64,000 nt of DNA from Myotis daubentonii (Eukaryota > Chordata > Mammalia > Chiroptera > Vespertilionidae). A program made the position numbers and the translations under genes. Positions within the stretch are counted from its first letter, which is position 1; each line of letters starts with the position of its first letter. Under the pieces are notes generated by a model, which had not been told where the DNA came from, made no database searches, and was given only the letters and a program-made list of their open reading frames with translations. This document shows positions 1 to 11,057 of this stretch, one piece after another. The DNA is taken from contig NC_081852.1 in NCBI RefSeq assembly GCF_963259705.1, positions 61,638,359 to 61,702,358 on the forward strand, read 5' to 3'.

Positions 1-1795
1 CCATGGGCGCCGGGACAGCGCAGACTCCACAGGCTGAGAACCTCACGGCTCACTGGCTGCGGTTGTTTAAACACCTCGAGGGTCAGGGCGGGAGCAAACG
101 GGCACGCCCAGCAGCTGGGAAGATTTCATGCCAGCTTTTCTAAGCCTGCCGGCTTCCTCATCTCCACCGACCGCGCCCAGAAGGCGGCTCTGAGCCCCAC
201 CATGGGTTCCGCTGCCCTCCGGGAGGCCGCGGTGCGATCAGGTGTCAGTGAATCACCGCCTCCCTGGGACCAGCCAACGAACCCAGACTGGAACTCGGGG
301 TCCTGGCTCCGGGCACCTTGTGCTCACACCACCTCACGGTCAGTTCTGGAGTCACAGGTCATTTTGGGGGTGCAGAGCCGCAGTGCCGGCTTGAGGAGGA
401 GACACCCAGTCTGGGTGGCCCCCTGATCGGCACCTGTGGGCACATGGCAGGCAGGTGGAGAGAGAAAAACCTCCAAGATTTTGACAAGCCAGAGGATCCC
501 CTATTACCCCAGGTTTTACAAGGCACATCGTTTCCGTGCCTTTTTGGAAAAGAGTGTAGTGGACCCAGCCTGTCTCTCCTGGTCCAGCGTCAGGAACGCA
601 GCGAGGGCACGAAGGGGGCACAGAGAGGTCATGGAGGGGGCACGGAGGGGGCGGCTGTTTCCGCTCGAGATGCTCGAATAAAACAGCACGTGCCACCCTG
701 CCCGACCCACAGGCTCCTACAAAAATACACATCTAATGAGGTCACACAGCTAGGACCGAAGCGGCTGAAACCCAGAGTGTGGGCTCAGAGAAGCTGTCAG
801 CAAAGTCCAAAATAGCTTCACTAAGGTCTGTAGAATGGGGGGAGTGGGGGGGGGGGGTGGAGAGGGAGGAGAATAACCCAGGGGAAGGATGCCGCGTGGA
901 CACAGAGGCAGCCGCTCGTTTTGGCCAATGGCGGCCCAGGGAGCGCCGTGTTGGGTGAAACGTTTGATTATCGAAGGGAGTTGCTATGTTCCACGCTGAC
1001 ACTTCCCAAGGCCTCAGGATGAGGGTCCTTGTTCTTCGTTCGGGGGGTCATTTCCAAGTCCCTCCGACCTCCCTGGGGAGGTGGGGAGGGGACGGGCAGA
1101 GGGGCAGCTGCCAGGGGACCGTGGGGCCCCGTCTCAGGCCCCAGGCTGGCGCACCTGTGCACCTGGGCTCTTCTGCAGGCAATGCCGGTTCCTGGGCCCA
1201 CACGCAGCTGTCCCGCCAACACCGCCCGAGGAGGGAGAGGCCACCCGTCTTTGCCCAGCTCGCCCACCGTCTGGAAAAATAAACCCGGGAAAAGAGAGGA
1301 AGGACGGGAAGCCTCTGGCTTTTCACGCTCCGTTCAAAATGGGTCCAAGTCTCCCAAAGGCGCCGCACAGCACGCACCGCTTCTCCCGACTTTGCCTCGA
1401 CACGACGTCTGATTTCTAGGAAAGAGTCGACATTCCCTCCCACCTTCTAACCAGGATCCCATCACCACTGGATAGATACAGCCCCTCGTCTCCTTGTCCC
1501 CGAACCCTCCGGGTCAGGCCCCGACGCCTGTGCCAGCGGGTTGAGAAGGACCCCGGCCATTCAAAGGATGCAGCCCTCGGGGCCGCTGCGGGGAACAGGG
1601 CGGTGCTGGGCGGCTCGGGCGGCCACACAGAGCTCCACCGACGGGGGCTCACACCACAGACACGTGTTCCTCACGGGCCTAGAGGCCAGGCAGCCGAGAT
1701 CACGTGTGGGCAGGCGGGCTCTCCCAAGGCCTCTCTCCTTGGCTGTAGGTGGCCGCCTCCTCCCTGTGCCTCCGCGTGGGCTTTCTCCTCTTCTT
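1..1795. other. Unique GC-rich intronic DNA
   Basis: No gene, known repeat or RNA recognised. A G-rich run lies at about 838-858. Open frames on both strands are short, mutually overlapping and low in similarity to any family, as expected by chance in GC-rich DNA. Confidence 0.5.
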
Positions 1796-1812
1796 AAAAG
1801 AGGACCAGTCAT

Positions 1813-2025
1813 GCTCGGCTGGTGTGGCTCAGTGGTTAAGCATTGTCCTATGAACCAGGAGGTCACGGATCGATTCCCGGTCAGGGCCCAGGGCCCAGTT
1901 GCGGGCTTGATCCCCAGTGTGGGGCGTGCGGGAGGCAGCCGATCCATGTTTCTCTCTCATCATTGATGTTTCTCTCTCTACCTCTCCCCTCCTTTCTCTG
2001 AAATCAATAAAAACATATTTTTTAT
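1813..2025 (+). mobile_element. VES SINE, full length
   Basis: tRNA-derived bat SINE. The head has the box A-like CTCAGTGG and the box B-like GGTCACGGATCGATTCC (1861-1877). The body has CAGGAGGCAGCCGATC-type sequence, followed by the CT-rich region and the AAATCAATAAAAACAT tail. It is flanked by a 16-17 bp target duplication (around GGACCAGTCAT at 1796-1812 and 2026-2042, two differences), which shows LINE-mediated insertion. Confidence 0.95.
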
Positions 2026-2042
2026 AAAGGGGGACCAGTCAT

Positions 2043-3480
2043 AGAGGACTAGGGTTGACCCAATAATCTCAGCTTAACTTGAATTATTGGTGTGAAGGCC
2101 TAGCTTCCAAATGCCGTGGTGTTATGAGATCCTGGGGATTGATTGGGCTTTGGCACGAATTGGGGGTTGGAGTGCATGATGCAGCCCATACAGGTTCATT
2201 CCCCTGGAATCTTTCTTGTTTGTTTATTTATTTTTCTTCTTGTCTAGTTTTAACAGCCCACGGGACAGGCTGCCCAGGAGGCACCCGCCTGGACATTTGG
2301 TGTTAATTCTGTTTCCTCGCCAACACCCGTGGCACCAGATCCCATCCCCTCTCACGGAGGAGGGCCCGGCCTCCCACGGTGCCACCTGGATGACCCCTGG
2401 GCATAAGGAAGGAGGAGCTGGAAGAGGAGGCACCGGGGACCAGCCCCAGCCACGTGGGAACGGGCACTCGCGTCTCCTCCACGGGCACTGCCCACGCTGC
2501 CGCGATTGCGGCTGCTATCTGCCCATCTGCATGGGAGGTGCCCGGAAGCGGAGCCCAGCCCCTCCATCTCTGAATCCCCAAGGCACAGGGCACGGGCACA
2601 GCACACGCTTTCCACACAGCCCGCCCTCCAGAGTGGCAGTACCCAGGAATGCTGGGGCCGACAAGCCCCGTGCCAGCCCCAGCCGCGGTGAGCCGGGCCA
2701 GGCCTCACATAGATGAACTTCCCCAGGACACAGACCAGGTCACTGCCCACAGCCCCTTCCCAGAGGGATCTGGGGAGACCCTGACACCAGCCCCTCTCTC
2801 CCCCCGAAGTGCTGCTGGGCTCTCCATCGGAAGGAAAGGGCTTTCGTCACGTCCTGACTCCTGGTTTTCAACAGAAACTAACCCTGGAGCGGAATACAGG
2901 GCTTTGCCCGTCTGCACACGGCATTCACAACCACTCGGCGAGGCGGCCGCTCCGGGGCCAGCGGGTGCTCAGAATCACCCACAACGAGCAGCGCCCATTG
3001 CTAAGGGCAGTTGTTAAGGTTGGTCTGGGCTTTCCCCAACAGCAAAGTGATGCTCATCTCCGACGCCAGCAGGTGCAGCTGACCCGCGGCTGGTCCAGAC
3101 CCTCCCCAAGGACCCGTCCCTTGTTCCTGTCCAGGCCTTTGGCCTTTGCTATTCCCTTCTCCTTTCTTCAGCGTGTAGCTGGGGAAATAATCTATCAAAT
3201 CACACTTCAACGCACATGCGCGTGCACACACACACATACAACCCCCCCAACCTCCAATTCTAAACATTCCACGCCATGGAGAGCATGGCTAGGGACCGTC
3301 CTCTCTTGTTTTCAGGTTGCACTAAAAATAGATGACATTCCCGTAGCCCAGCCCCTGAGGAGTTCCTGTCATGAGCAGGCTCATCAGCCAAAGTGTGAGA
3401 GCAGGTGCGTGCAAGACGCTCCCCAGGGAGGGACGCGCTTCCCGTGTTAGTATCCGTGGGCATGGCGAGCCCAAAACCAC
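2043..3480. other. Unique intronic DNA
   Basis: No gene or repeat recognised with confidence. The AT-richer part at 2043-2230 stands out from the GC-rich surroundings. Positions 3180-3345 may be degraded LINE sequence. Confidence 0.4.
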
Positions 3481-3554
3481 CATGTGAAATTGGTCCCACA
3501 TAAAACCTGTCCCAGGACAAACCAACTGTGTACATCAGAGAGAGCTGCTATGCA

Positions 3555-3795
3555 GAATCACACACACACACATACACACCCAGATCGGATGTACACACAC
3601 ACACACACACACCCAGATCAGATGTACACACACCCAGATGAGATGCACACACACACACAGATCAGATGTACACACATACACACACACACAGGTCAGATGC
3701 ACAGACACACACCCACCCAGATGAGATGCACACACATACACACCCAGGTCATGTGCACACATGCACACACACGCAGATCAGATGCACGCCCGCAC
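3555..3795 (+). repeat. Compound CA-rich tandem array
   Basis: Alternating runs of CA dinucleotides and a longer motif of the form CCAGATCAGATG(T/C)ACACA repeated about ten times. The array abuts old L1 sequence on the right. Open frames that cross it consist of His-Thr repeats and are not coding. Confidence 0.9.
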
Positions 3796-4160
3796 CCACA
3801 GGAGAACGGTTAAACAGCGTGGTCTATCCATACAGTGGAGTATTACTCAGCCTCAAGAAGGAGCGGGCACACAGGCTTGTTGCTAAGCAAAACAAGCCAA
3901 TCACAAAAAGACAAAACTGTGGCATTCCACTGACACCAGGTTATCTGGAGCCGTCCCACTCTCGGGACAGGAAGCAGGGTGCTGGCTGCCAGGAGCGGGC
4001 AGGTGTGCGAGGGTGAAATGGAGAGTGAGTTTGACGGGTGCAGAATTGCAGTTCTGTAAGATGACAACGTTCTGGCACGACCCATGGGGATGGACTGCTG
4101 AGCTGAGCACTAAATTCTGTGTTATGGGTATTTTACCACCATTAACATTTTTTAAACATT
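3796..4160 (+). mobile_element. Old L1 (L1M-type) 3' end fragment
   Basis: The sequence contains the L1 3'-UTR phrase for a template such as TCCATACAGTGGAGTATTAC, then the GGACAGGAAGCAGGGTGCTGG-type segment and a GTATTTTACCACCATTAACA ending. It is diverged, 5' truncated and non-coding. Confidence 0.6.
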
Positions 4161-4720
4161 TTAGTTAAAACAAACGAAGGCAGTCAGCAGGCTACGACAC
4201 AGGAAGGGCTTTGGCACTGCGCCAGGCAGCCCATCGCTGCTGCTCTTAGTGGCCACCTTTCCAGCTGCGTGGACTGCAGGGTAAGGGACCCCTTGTCATG
4301 CTGCGAAACTGGGACCGCCTCTGTGCTGTGGGTGCCCGGGGCAGTGGGCAGAGGTGAAATGAGATCATCCGAGGCTGCCAACCCGCAGACCATCCCCAGA
4401 TCAGAGAGTTCGCGGGACCAGCCCGGCCACGGGGACAGAAAGACTCAACGGGAGCCCGGGCCCTGGAGAGGATGAGGCGGCTCAGGCCAAGGGAAGCTGC
4501 AAGGAAGCGAGAACTCAAGGAGCTTCAGTAACTCCGGGACCCACCACAGCAGGGAGGGCACCATTCTCGTTGCGGGGTCCGGTGCAAGAAATGGCCTCGC
4601 TGAAGAGACACAGAAACCCTGCGCAAGGGAGGGGGGTGAGAGGGCAGGTGCCAGGTGGGGTGGGTGCTGAGGTCACTGAGTCCATGGTGGCAGGAGGATA
4701 CGGGGGATGGGGGGGCGAGC
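4160..4720. other. Unique intronic DNA
   Basis: GC-rich, no feature recognised between the L1 fragment and the hAT MITE. Confidence 0.4.
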
Positions 4721-4728
4721 CTCTAGAA

Positions 4729-4945
4729 CAGTGATGGCGAACCTATGACACGCGAACGCATCTTTTTGGTTGATTTTCCTTTGTTCACTGGCATTTAAAT
4801 ATATAACATAAATATCAAAAATATAAATCTTTGTTTTACTATGGTTGCAAATATCAAAAAATGTCTATATGTGACACGGCAGCAGAGTTAAGTTAGGGTT
4901 TTTCAAAATGCTGACACGCCGAGCTCAGAAGGTTCGCCATCACTG
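4729..4945 (+). mobile_element. Non-autonomous hAT MITE (bat nhAT, GTGATGGCGAACC family)
   Basis: Terminal inverted repeats CAGTGATGGCGAACCT at the left and GGTTCGCCATCACTG at the right. The interior is AT-rich and has no open frame. A perfect 8-bp target duplication CTCTAGAA lies at 4721-4728 and 4946-4953, diagnostic of hAT transposition. The element is 217 bp. The same family occurs inverted at 24159-24393. Confidence 0.95.
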
Positions 4946-4953
4946 CTCTAGAA

Positions 4954-6720
4954 AGGCGGCCTGCGCTGGTTTGCGAACAGCTGGGACGGATGAGAACCTG
5001 CCCTAGGAGAACGGCCTTGAACGCTGGCTCCAGGCCCTCCCTGGCTCTGGACTGGAATCGAGTCTGCGTTTTACTGAGCGCTCCGGGACATCCGCGTGCG
5101 CTGGGCCAGCACTGGGAGGGACCCCTGGTCCAGGAGCTGGGTCCCAAAGGAGAAACCCCACTGAAGAGGCGTGGGGCCAGCCTGGCCCTGGCACAGCATC
5201 CCACGCCGCCCTGCTCGCACTCACTCCAGCTGATTGCTCTGCCCTGGGCTCTGGCTGCCCATCTTCCTTCTCACCCTGCATCTGACAGGAGGTAACAGGA
5301 GGTAACTCAGCCTCCTGGTCCGGGCAGTCGGAGGCTGTGGCCATGGGCGCTGGCGGCTGCGGAGTTTATTTCCTCCTACTTCATGGCAACCGAGGCATTA
5401 AACAGCCTTTAATCGCCGCTGTCCCTTGCCGGCTCCGTGGCCACTCCTGTGGCTTGGAAATCCAATATGAGAAATCCTCCTTTATGGCAGCCTCCGTAGC
5501 TGGGAGCAAAGCAATTTGGAGACCGTGTTTATGAGGACGGCTTGTGCATCCTCTGCTTCTGTTACAAATTAATTCCTCGCTTGGGTGGCACTTACAAAAC
5601 GCACAGTTTAAGAAATATAAATGGGTTATCAACCCGCCGCCGGATAAACAGCCGGAGAAGGTGCCGCTCATCGACGAATCGATGGGAACGCGCGACGGAG
5701 CCCAGCTCCGCGCCACCCGGACCTCCCGGCTAACGTGGCCCCGAGCAACGAGGGAGCAAGACCCGTGTCCTCACTTCCCAGCTCACGTGCTTCTGCTGGG
5801 GGGGGGGGGGGCGGCGGGGGTGATGCAGCGGGCAACACGCTCCCACTCGCAGCCGATCCCAAGCCAAGTTCTCAGTTTTAAGGCTCGCCGGGGCCTTGAC
5901 AAAGCGCGGAGCGAGGGATCCCCCCGGCCCCCACAGGAGGCGCGAGGGCAGTTCTTCATGTTGTGGGCCGTCCCCTTGATCGAACACCTCCTACCTCCAC
6001 GTTAAATCAATCTCAGATGGAGCTCAGTGGCTGTACGTCATGAAGGTCCATCAGCAGACCCACGTTTAAAAAAAGGCATTCGCCCTACGTTTAAGAAAAA
6101 AGCAAAAAAGGGAAAAGTACAAGAGATGCATTTATATCAAAATAAAGTGATCGAGGTGTGCGCTAATGATGAAGACAGCTCCGTTGCTCCAGCGAGGCAC
6201 CGACTGGGTGGACCCCATGGGGGCCCTTCTGCGTCGCCGCGTCACAGGGACGCCAGAAACCTCGGGGCGAGGCTGGCGTTTCCTGTGTGTGCCGAGCGAA
6301 GATGCAGAAACTCGCAGAGCTCTGCTCCTCACCACAGAGGAGCTTATCCTCTGAGGTACATGAAGGGCCCGCTAGGATCATCTGGGGGCTGAGTGTCGGC
6401 CTGCGAGGGCCACGCCCCCCAGAATCGCAGTTTCGATTCATCTGTGCGGGCCGGTCCCCCTGCCTGCTTCCCACGCTCAGCTCCCGACCCTCCGTACCCC
6501 TGGGGCGCAGGCGGAACTGTACGTCCTGGGAAGCAGGGGCTTGGCACACGTGGCTCCCACACCCTGTGCCCTTCCCACTCAAAGACGCTCCGCCTGGCGA
6601 ACTGTCCAAACACGTGAGAACTATCCCCAGAGTGGCGTCCACACCACACTCCCCTGGGCCAGGCTGGGCCAGAGTGTGTCCTTCCTGCGCGAGAGCCCAC
6701 ACTGTGGTCGGCTGTGCGTA
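4954..6720. other. Unique intronic DNA with a possible conserved block
   Basis: No gene or transposon recognised. Positions 5365-5660 are AT-richer and look like a constrained non-coding element (see findings). A run of 14 G lies at 5798-5811. The rest is GC-rich with scattered CpG. Confidence 0.4.
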
Positions 6721-6748
6721 TGAATTGTGGTCCGACTGGTATACAAGG

Positions 6749-6780
<32 letters not shown>
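6749..6780 (+). repeat. (CA)n microsatellite
   Basis: About 15 uninterrupted CA units immediately left of a Helitron 3' end. Confidence 0.95.
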
Positions 6781-6781
<1 letters not shown>

Positions 6782-6782
<1 letters not shown>

Positions 6783-7115
6783 TAGTGGCCCAATGCACAA
6801 AATTCGTTCAAGAGTAGGGCTTCCCTCATAGAGGGAGGACCTGCCCACCTGCCACAGCCCGTCGGTCAGTGGCCTGGGCCTCCCTCTTTGGGGCGATCGT
6901 GGAGCCCCCAATTGATCGCCCCACTGGCCAGTGGCCTGGGCCTCCCCTGCGGGGCAATCATGGGGAGATGGCCGGACCCCCGACCAGTCGCATCGCAGCC
7001 TCCTTGGCTGGCCTGGCGCCAGTGGGTGTCATTGCGTGGTCCCGGATAGTCGTCCGGATGGTCGTTCCGCTGTTCGGCTGTCCTAATTAGCATATTACGC
7101 ATTTATTATTATAGA
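6782..7115 (-). mobile_element. HeliBat-type non-autonomous Helitron
   Basis: On the minus strand it begins TCTATAATAATAAATG at 7115, followed by the AATATGCTAATTAGGAC motif, and ends in GGGCCACTAG at 6782. It is flanked by A on the 5' side and T on the 3' side, as expected for Helitron insertion without target duplication. It is 334 bp with no coding capacity. Confidence 0.88.
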
Positions 7116-7845
7116 TTTCGGGTATATGACATTACAATTGGATATTTGTAATCCACAGTGTTTTTCTTTCATTGTGGTCCGACTGGTATACAAGGTTATA
7201 CAGATCTCAGGTGCGTGACGTTATGATGGGCTACCCCTAGCCCACACTGCATTGGGCATGGCCCCGTCGATGCACTGGATGACACGATACCCTCTCTCCA
7301 TCCTACACTAAGTTTTGTTTTAACCCCAGCACCTTACCCACATGTCAGTCACTGCTGAGCAAGGAGACTAACTCAAGCGCGGACGAGGGCTCTGTCCTTG
7401 ACCAAACGTTAGCCATGCGCCCAGGAGCTGTCTTCTCGACTCAGCCTCCACATTGGCCCCCACCCCTCACCCCCCGCCCCAGCTGGCCCTTCACAGCCCA
7501 GTTTTAGCGAGAACCCCGCTGAATCCATCGGAGGGAATCGCCACCCTCAATGTCCTAGCAAGTTCCTCTATCCCCCACTTCGATGCCTAAGCCCTTGGCC
7601 TGCCTTCAGCAAGAATCCTGTTAGGTTGGGCCTCTGAATGTCTCCTGTTAGTAACTGCCATCCACTGCCCAACGCCCCCACCTGCTCTGAGGGCATAAAC
7701 CCCCTCTTGTCCTTGTTGAATCCCTACTGAAGCCCGACCTCGCTCCCTCACTGCAATCGCCTCGCCCCTATCTATCCTGGTGGCCCTGATAGGCTTCCCT
7801 GCTGCTGAGAAGTGTCTGAGCCGTTTTTAAATGGCGGACAGTGTT
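7116..7845. other. Intronic DNA, possibly with degraded L1
   Basis: 7116-7260 resembles L1 3'-UTR wording (GGTATATGACATTACAATT). It contains a second copy of a 25-bp motif that also lies left of the Helitron (see findings). The remainder is unassigned. Confidence 0.35.
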
Positions 7846-8060
7846 GCCCAGCCCATGTGGCCCAGTGGACTGAGCATCATGCCCTGCACCGGGAGGTCAT
7901 GGCTCGCTTCCCAGGCAGAGCATGTGCCTGAGGTGCTGGCTTGATCCCCAGTAGGGGATGCGCAGGAGGCAGCTGATGGGTGTTTCTCTCTCATCGATGT
8001 TTCCATCTCTCTCCCCTTCTCCCTTCCTCTCTCTCTAAAATCAATAAAAACATGTTTTTT
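7846..8060 (+). mobile_element. VES SINE, diverged
   Basis: Recognisable box A region (TGTGGCCCAGTGG), GGAGGTCATGGCTCG, GATCCCCAGTAGGGG, CAGGAGGCAGCTGAT, CT-rich region and AAAATCAATAAAAACATG tail. It is more diverged than the other copies. Confidence 0.85.
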
Positions 8061-8990
8061 TAAAAAGAAGATTGGCTTCCAATTTCCATTTATAAAAACA
8101 AACAAAAACCTCCAACAGCAGAGAGCAGTGTTCTGGGTTTCCACTGCAAACGTGAACACCAGAGGGAATCAGGCATCAGTTGGTAAAACAAATCTGCCAC
8201 CTCCGCGGTGCTTCACGGAGCTGGAAATGCAGAGAATGACACAGCCTTCCCGGTGACCTAGACCCGCGGTCCCTGCCCGGGCTGTCCCACTGTGCGCTGT
8301 CATGACAACTCGCTCGGAAAGGCCTCCTTCCCGCGGCGCCTGACACGCGCACAGGCCTCCTGAGTCAGAGCCGGGAAAGCTGCTCTGCGGACAGAGCCGC
8401 GCTCCGGCCCACCGTCCGCTTCCCCGCAAAGGCCCAGAGCAAAGGAACGGGTTAGAAACAAACCTGTCCCCGGTGTCCCCGCCCCTGCGTCCTCTGAGCC
8501 ACATGTCCGCGCAGGGGCCAGAGCTCCCCACACCCACACCGCGCCCCGGAGAGTGGATTCTGTGTGCGTGTGTGCATGTGCGTGTGTGTGTGGTGGTGGT
8601 GGTGGGGGGGGACACCATTGCTGTCCTCAAATCGCCTGTATTATCAGCCACACTTCGGCTCAGAGGCCGGCAGAGCGAACAGGAGCACAGATCAGGCTCA
8701 GAAGCCCTCAGAGAGGAGGAGGGGATGCGTCCCATCTTCTCTACCTTGACCGAAACCCGCGGCCTTGGGTTCTAGACGGGCCCATGGCCGCAGCAGGAGG
8801 GGACGCCAGTCTCAGCCACCAGAGGCGCCTCCGGCTCGTACAAACCTAAACCTGCGATTAGCACCGGGACCAGCAAACGTCCTCTGGGCACCTGTCCAGC
8901 CCATGACGGCTGTGTGTGCGCACCTGTGCGCGAGCGGGTGGAGCGGCGTCTTCTCCACAGCCCCTCCGGCACAGGCCATGCCCTCCAGTG
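8061..8990. other. Unique intronic DNA
   Basis: No gene recognised. It contains a TG-rich microsatellite at 8561-8610. Confidence 0.4.
8561..8610 (+). repeat. (TG)n/(TGG)n microsatellite
   Basis: Imperfect TG repeat passing into TGG units and a G run. Confidence 0.9.
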
Positions 8991-8994
8991 GTTA

Positions 8995-9545
8995 CGGCAC
9001 GGCGCCACCGCCACACTATCGAACAGGGCTCAGCAATGAAAGGAAAAACCCCATCAAGACAGACAATATCTTGGATGGCTCTCAAGGAAATGAAGTTGAG
9101 CGGAAACAGCCACTCTGGGAGGCTGCGTTCACAGGACTCCATCTCCAGAACGGTCCCGAAATGAAGGCATTACGGAGCGGAGAGCGATTAGCACGGCCAG
9201 GGCTCAGGGAGGCGGAGGGGAGGGGGCGAGCCGCTGCGGCGGTAGAAGGGACCAGGGACCCTGCGGTGAAGCTGTCTGCTCCCTCGTTGTGCTGTTGGTC
9301 ATGCGACTCTACACTTGTGACCAAATTGCACAGAGCTAAATACACACACATACACACAAGCAACAAGTGCATAAAACCAGGGACATCTGCATAACATCCA
9401 ACGTGTCTGTGATATAGTGTGCCGGGTGTTACCACTGGAGGACATTGGGTAAAAGGCATACGGGGATCTCTCTGTACTATTTCTTGCAACTACACGGCAA
9501 TCTGCAATTATCTCAAAATAAAAAGTTCAAGAAATGCAATTAAAA
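8995..9545 (+). mobile_element. Old L1 3'-UTR fragment
   Basis: The right half (9410-9540) carries the typical L1M ending: GTGTTACCACTGGAGGACATTG, CTCTGTACTATTTCTTGCAAC, AATCTGCAATTATCTCAAAA and an A-rich tail. The left part (GGATGGCTCTCAAGG..., AGGCTGCGTTCACAGG) is more diverged but collinear. Confidence 0.62.
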
Positions 9546-9744
9546 ATTGTTTCCCAGTCAAAACCACCTTCGTCTTCATTCTGAATATCACAGAAAAGGA
9601 GCCTGGTAGCACTATAGGAACATGCGCACGGCACTAACATGCGAAATGACAAGAGTAAACCCTAGCGGGAGTAAGTTGACATAATTCACAACCTCCATTA
9701 ACTCTTTTTTTTAACCTCATGATCTCTGGCATTCATTGTAATAA

Positions 9745-10300
9745 AATCCACGCAAGACATACAAGAAACAAGACATAATCGCAGCCCAAGACCTCCCTTC
9801 TCCCCAAACGATGGCAGAATCAGACCCACCAAAGCTGTTAAAGGGATTCTGATGAGGAAAAATCACCGAGTGGAAATTCCAGAAGAAATGAAGGACACAG
9901 CGCATGGTTGGCCAGATTACACGACGGAAGAAAAAAACAAAATGGAACTTGAAGATATTGTAGAAAAAATATCTACACTAAAATACAGACATAAAATGGA
10001 TGGAAGAGACAAATTCAAGAGACATGGGCCATCTGATAGAAGGGCTAACACAGACGTAACTGAGCTCCGGGAGAAAGAGAGAAAGGGAATGAGAGAGAAG
10101 CAATAACAAGAAAGCCACGGGCTGAGCCAAGCGGTGTAGCAACAGATGAACAAGAATCCACACACCTGGGCACACAGAGCTGCACGGCGACGCCATTTCT
10201 CACCGGGCAGACCGGCAAAAACGCATGTTTGGCAACACGATACATTGGAGAGACTACGAGGAAATGCTCACTTACAAATAAAAAATGGAAATTAGTAAAA
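9745..10300 (+). mobile_element. L1/HAL1 ORF1-like fragment
   Basis: Purine-rich, AT-rich sequence. A decayed frame at 9852-10106 is rich in Lys, Glu and Arg (for example TDVTELREKERK), resembling the coiled-coil part of an L1 or HAL1 ORF1, which in related copies runs into an upstream GTAACTGAAGTCCCAGAAGG-like motif. It is short, truncated and not a working gene. Confidence 0.45.
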
Positions 10301-10530
10301 ATCCCATAACCCTAAATGGGCACTGGAAAGACCACTATGGATTCATGTTGTTGCTTTTTCTACTGAAAATGTATTCCCCAGCTCTGCCCACTACAAGGCT
10401 AGGAAACATGACTAACTCGCTTGCAAGGAGCACCATTACTGCCCAGCATGGGGTCTCCAAAAACAATGCCCCCGAAAGGCACTCCAGTTCACGGGTAAAT
10501 TCCAGGTCGAGAGCAGGAAAAGGACTAGAC

Positions 10531-10841
10531 CAGCAGTTCTCAACCTGTGGGTCGCGACCCTTTTGGGGGTCGAATGACCCTTTCACAGGGGTCACCTAAG
10601 ACCATCAGAAAACACATATATAATTACATATTATTTCTATGATTAATCACTATGCTTTAATTATGTTCAATTTATAACAATGAAAATACATCCTGCATAT
10701 CGGATATTTACATTACGATTCATAACAATAGCACAATTACTGTTATAAAGTAGCAACAAAAATAATTTTATGGTTGGGGGTCACCACTACATGAGGAACT
10801 GCATTAAAGGGTCGCGGCATTAGGAAGGTTGAGAACCACTG
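10531..10841 (+). mobile_element. SPIN hAT element (non-autonomous)
   Basis: 311 bp. Left terminus CAGCAGTTCTCAACCTGTGG, right terminus GGTTGAGAACCACTG. The interior matches the SPIN ('space invader') non-autonomous element: GGTCGCGACCC, AATCACTATGCTTTAATTAT, ATTTTATGGTTGGGGGTCAC. The target duplication is GACTAGAC (10523-10530) and GCCTAGAC (10842-10849), one difference. Confidence 0.94.
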
Positions 10842-10849
10842 GCCTAGAC

Positions 10850-11049
10850 CAGTGGTCGGCAAATTCATTAGTCAACAGAGCCAAATATCAACAGTACAAC
10901 GATTGAAATTTCTTTTGAGAGCCAAATATTTTAAACTTAAACTATATAGGTAGGTACATTGTTATTCACTTAATTACGGTACTCCTAAGGCTTAGGAAGA
11001 GCCACACTCAAGTGGCCAAAGAGCCGCACGTGGCTCACGTGGACCACGG
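10850..11049 (+). mobile_element. nhAT element (GTGGTCGGCAAA family)
   Basis: Left terminus CAGTGGTCGGCAAATTCATT, then AGAGCCAAATATCAACAG, AACTATATAGGTAGGTACAT and AAGAGCCACACTCAAG. The right end is truncated or mutated (GGACCACGG instead of GCCGACCACTG). A perfect 8-bp duplication GCCTAGAC lies at 10842-10849 and 11050-11057. The left copy is also the right duplication of the adjacent SPIN. Confidence 0.93.
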
Positions 11050-11057
11050 GCCTAGAC

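Noticed and set aside
9852..10106. Small Lys/Glu-rich coding gene
   Set aside because: Matches the style of a decayed L1/HAL1 ORF1 coiled-coil region and is surrounded by LINE-like sequence.
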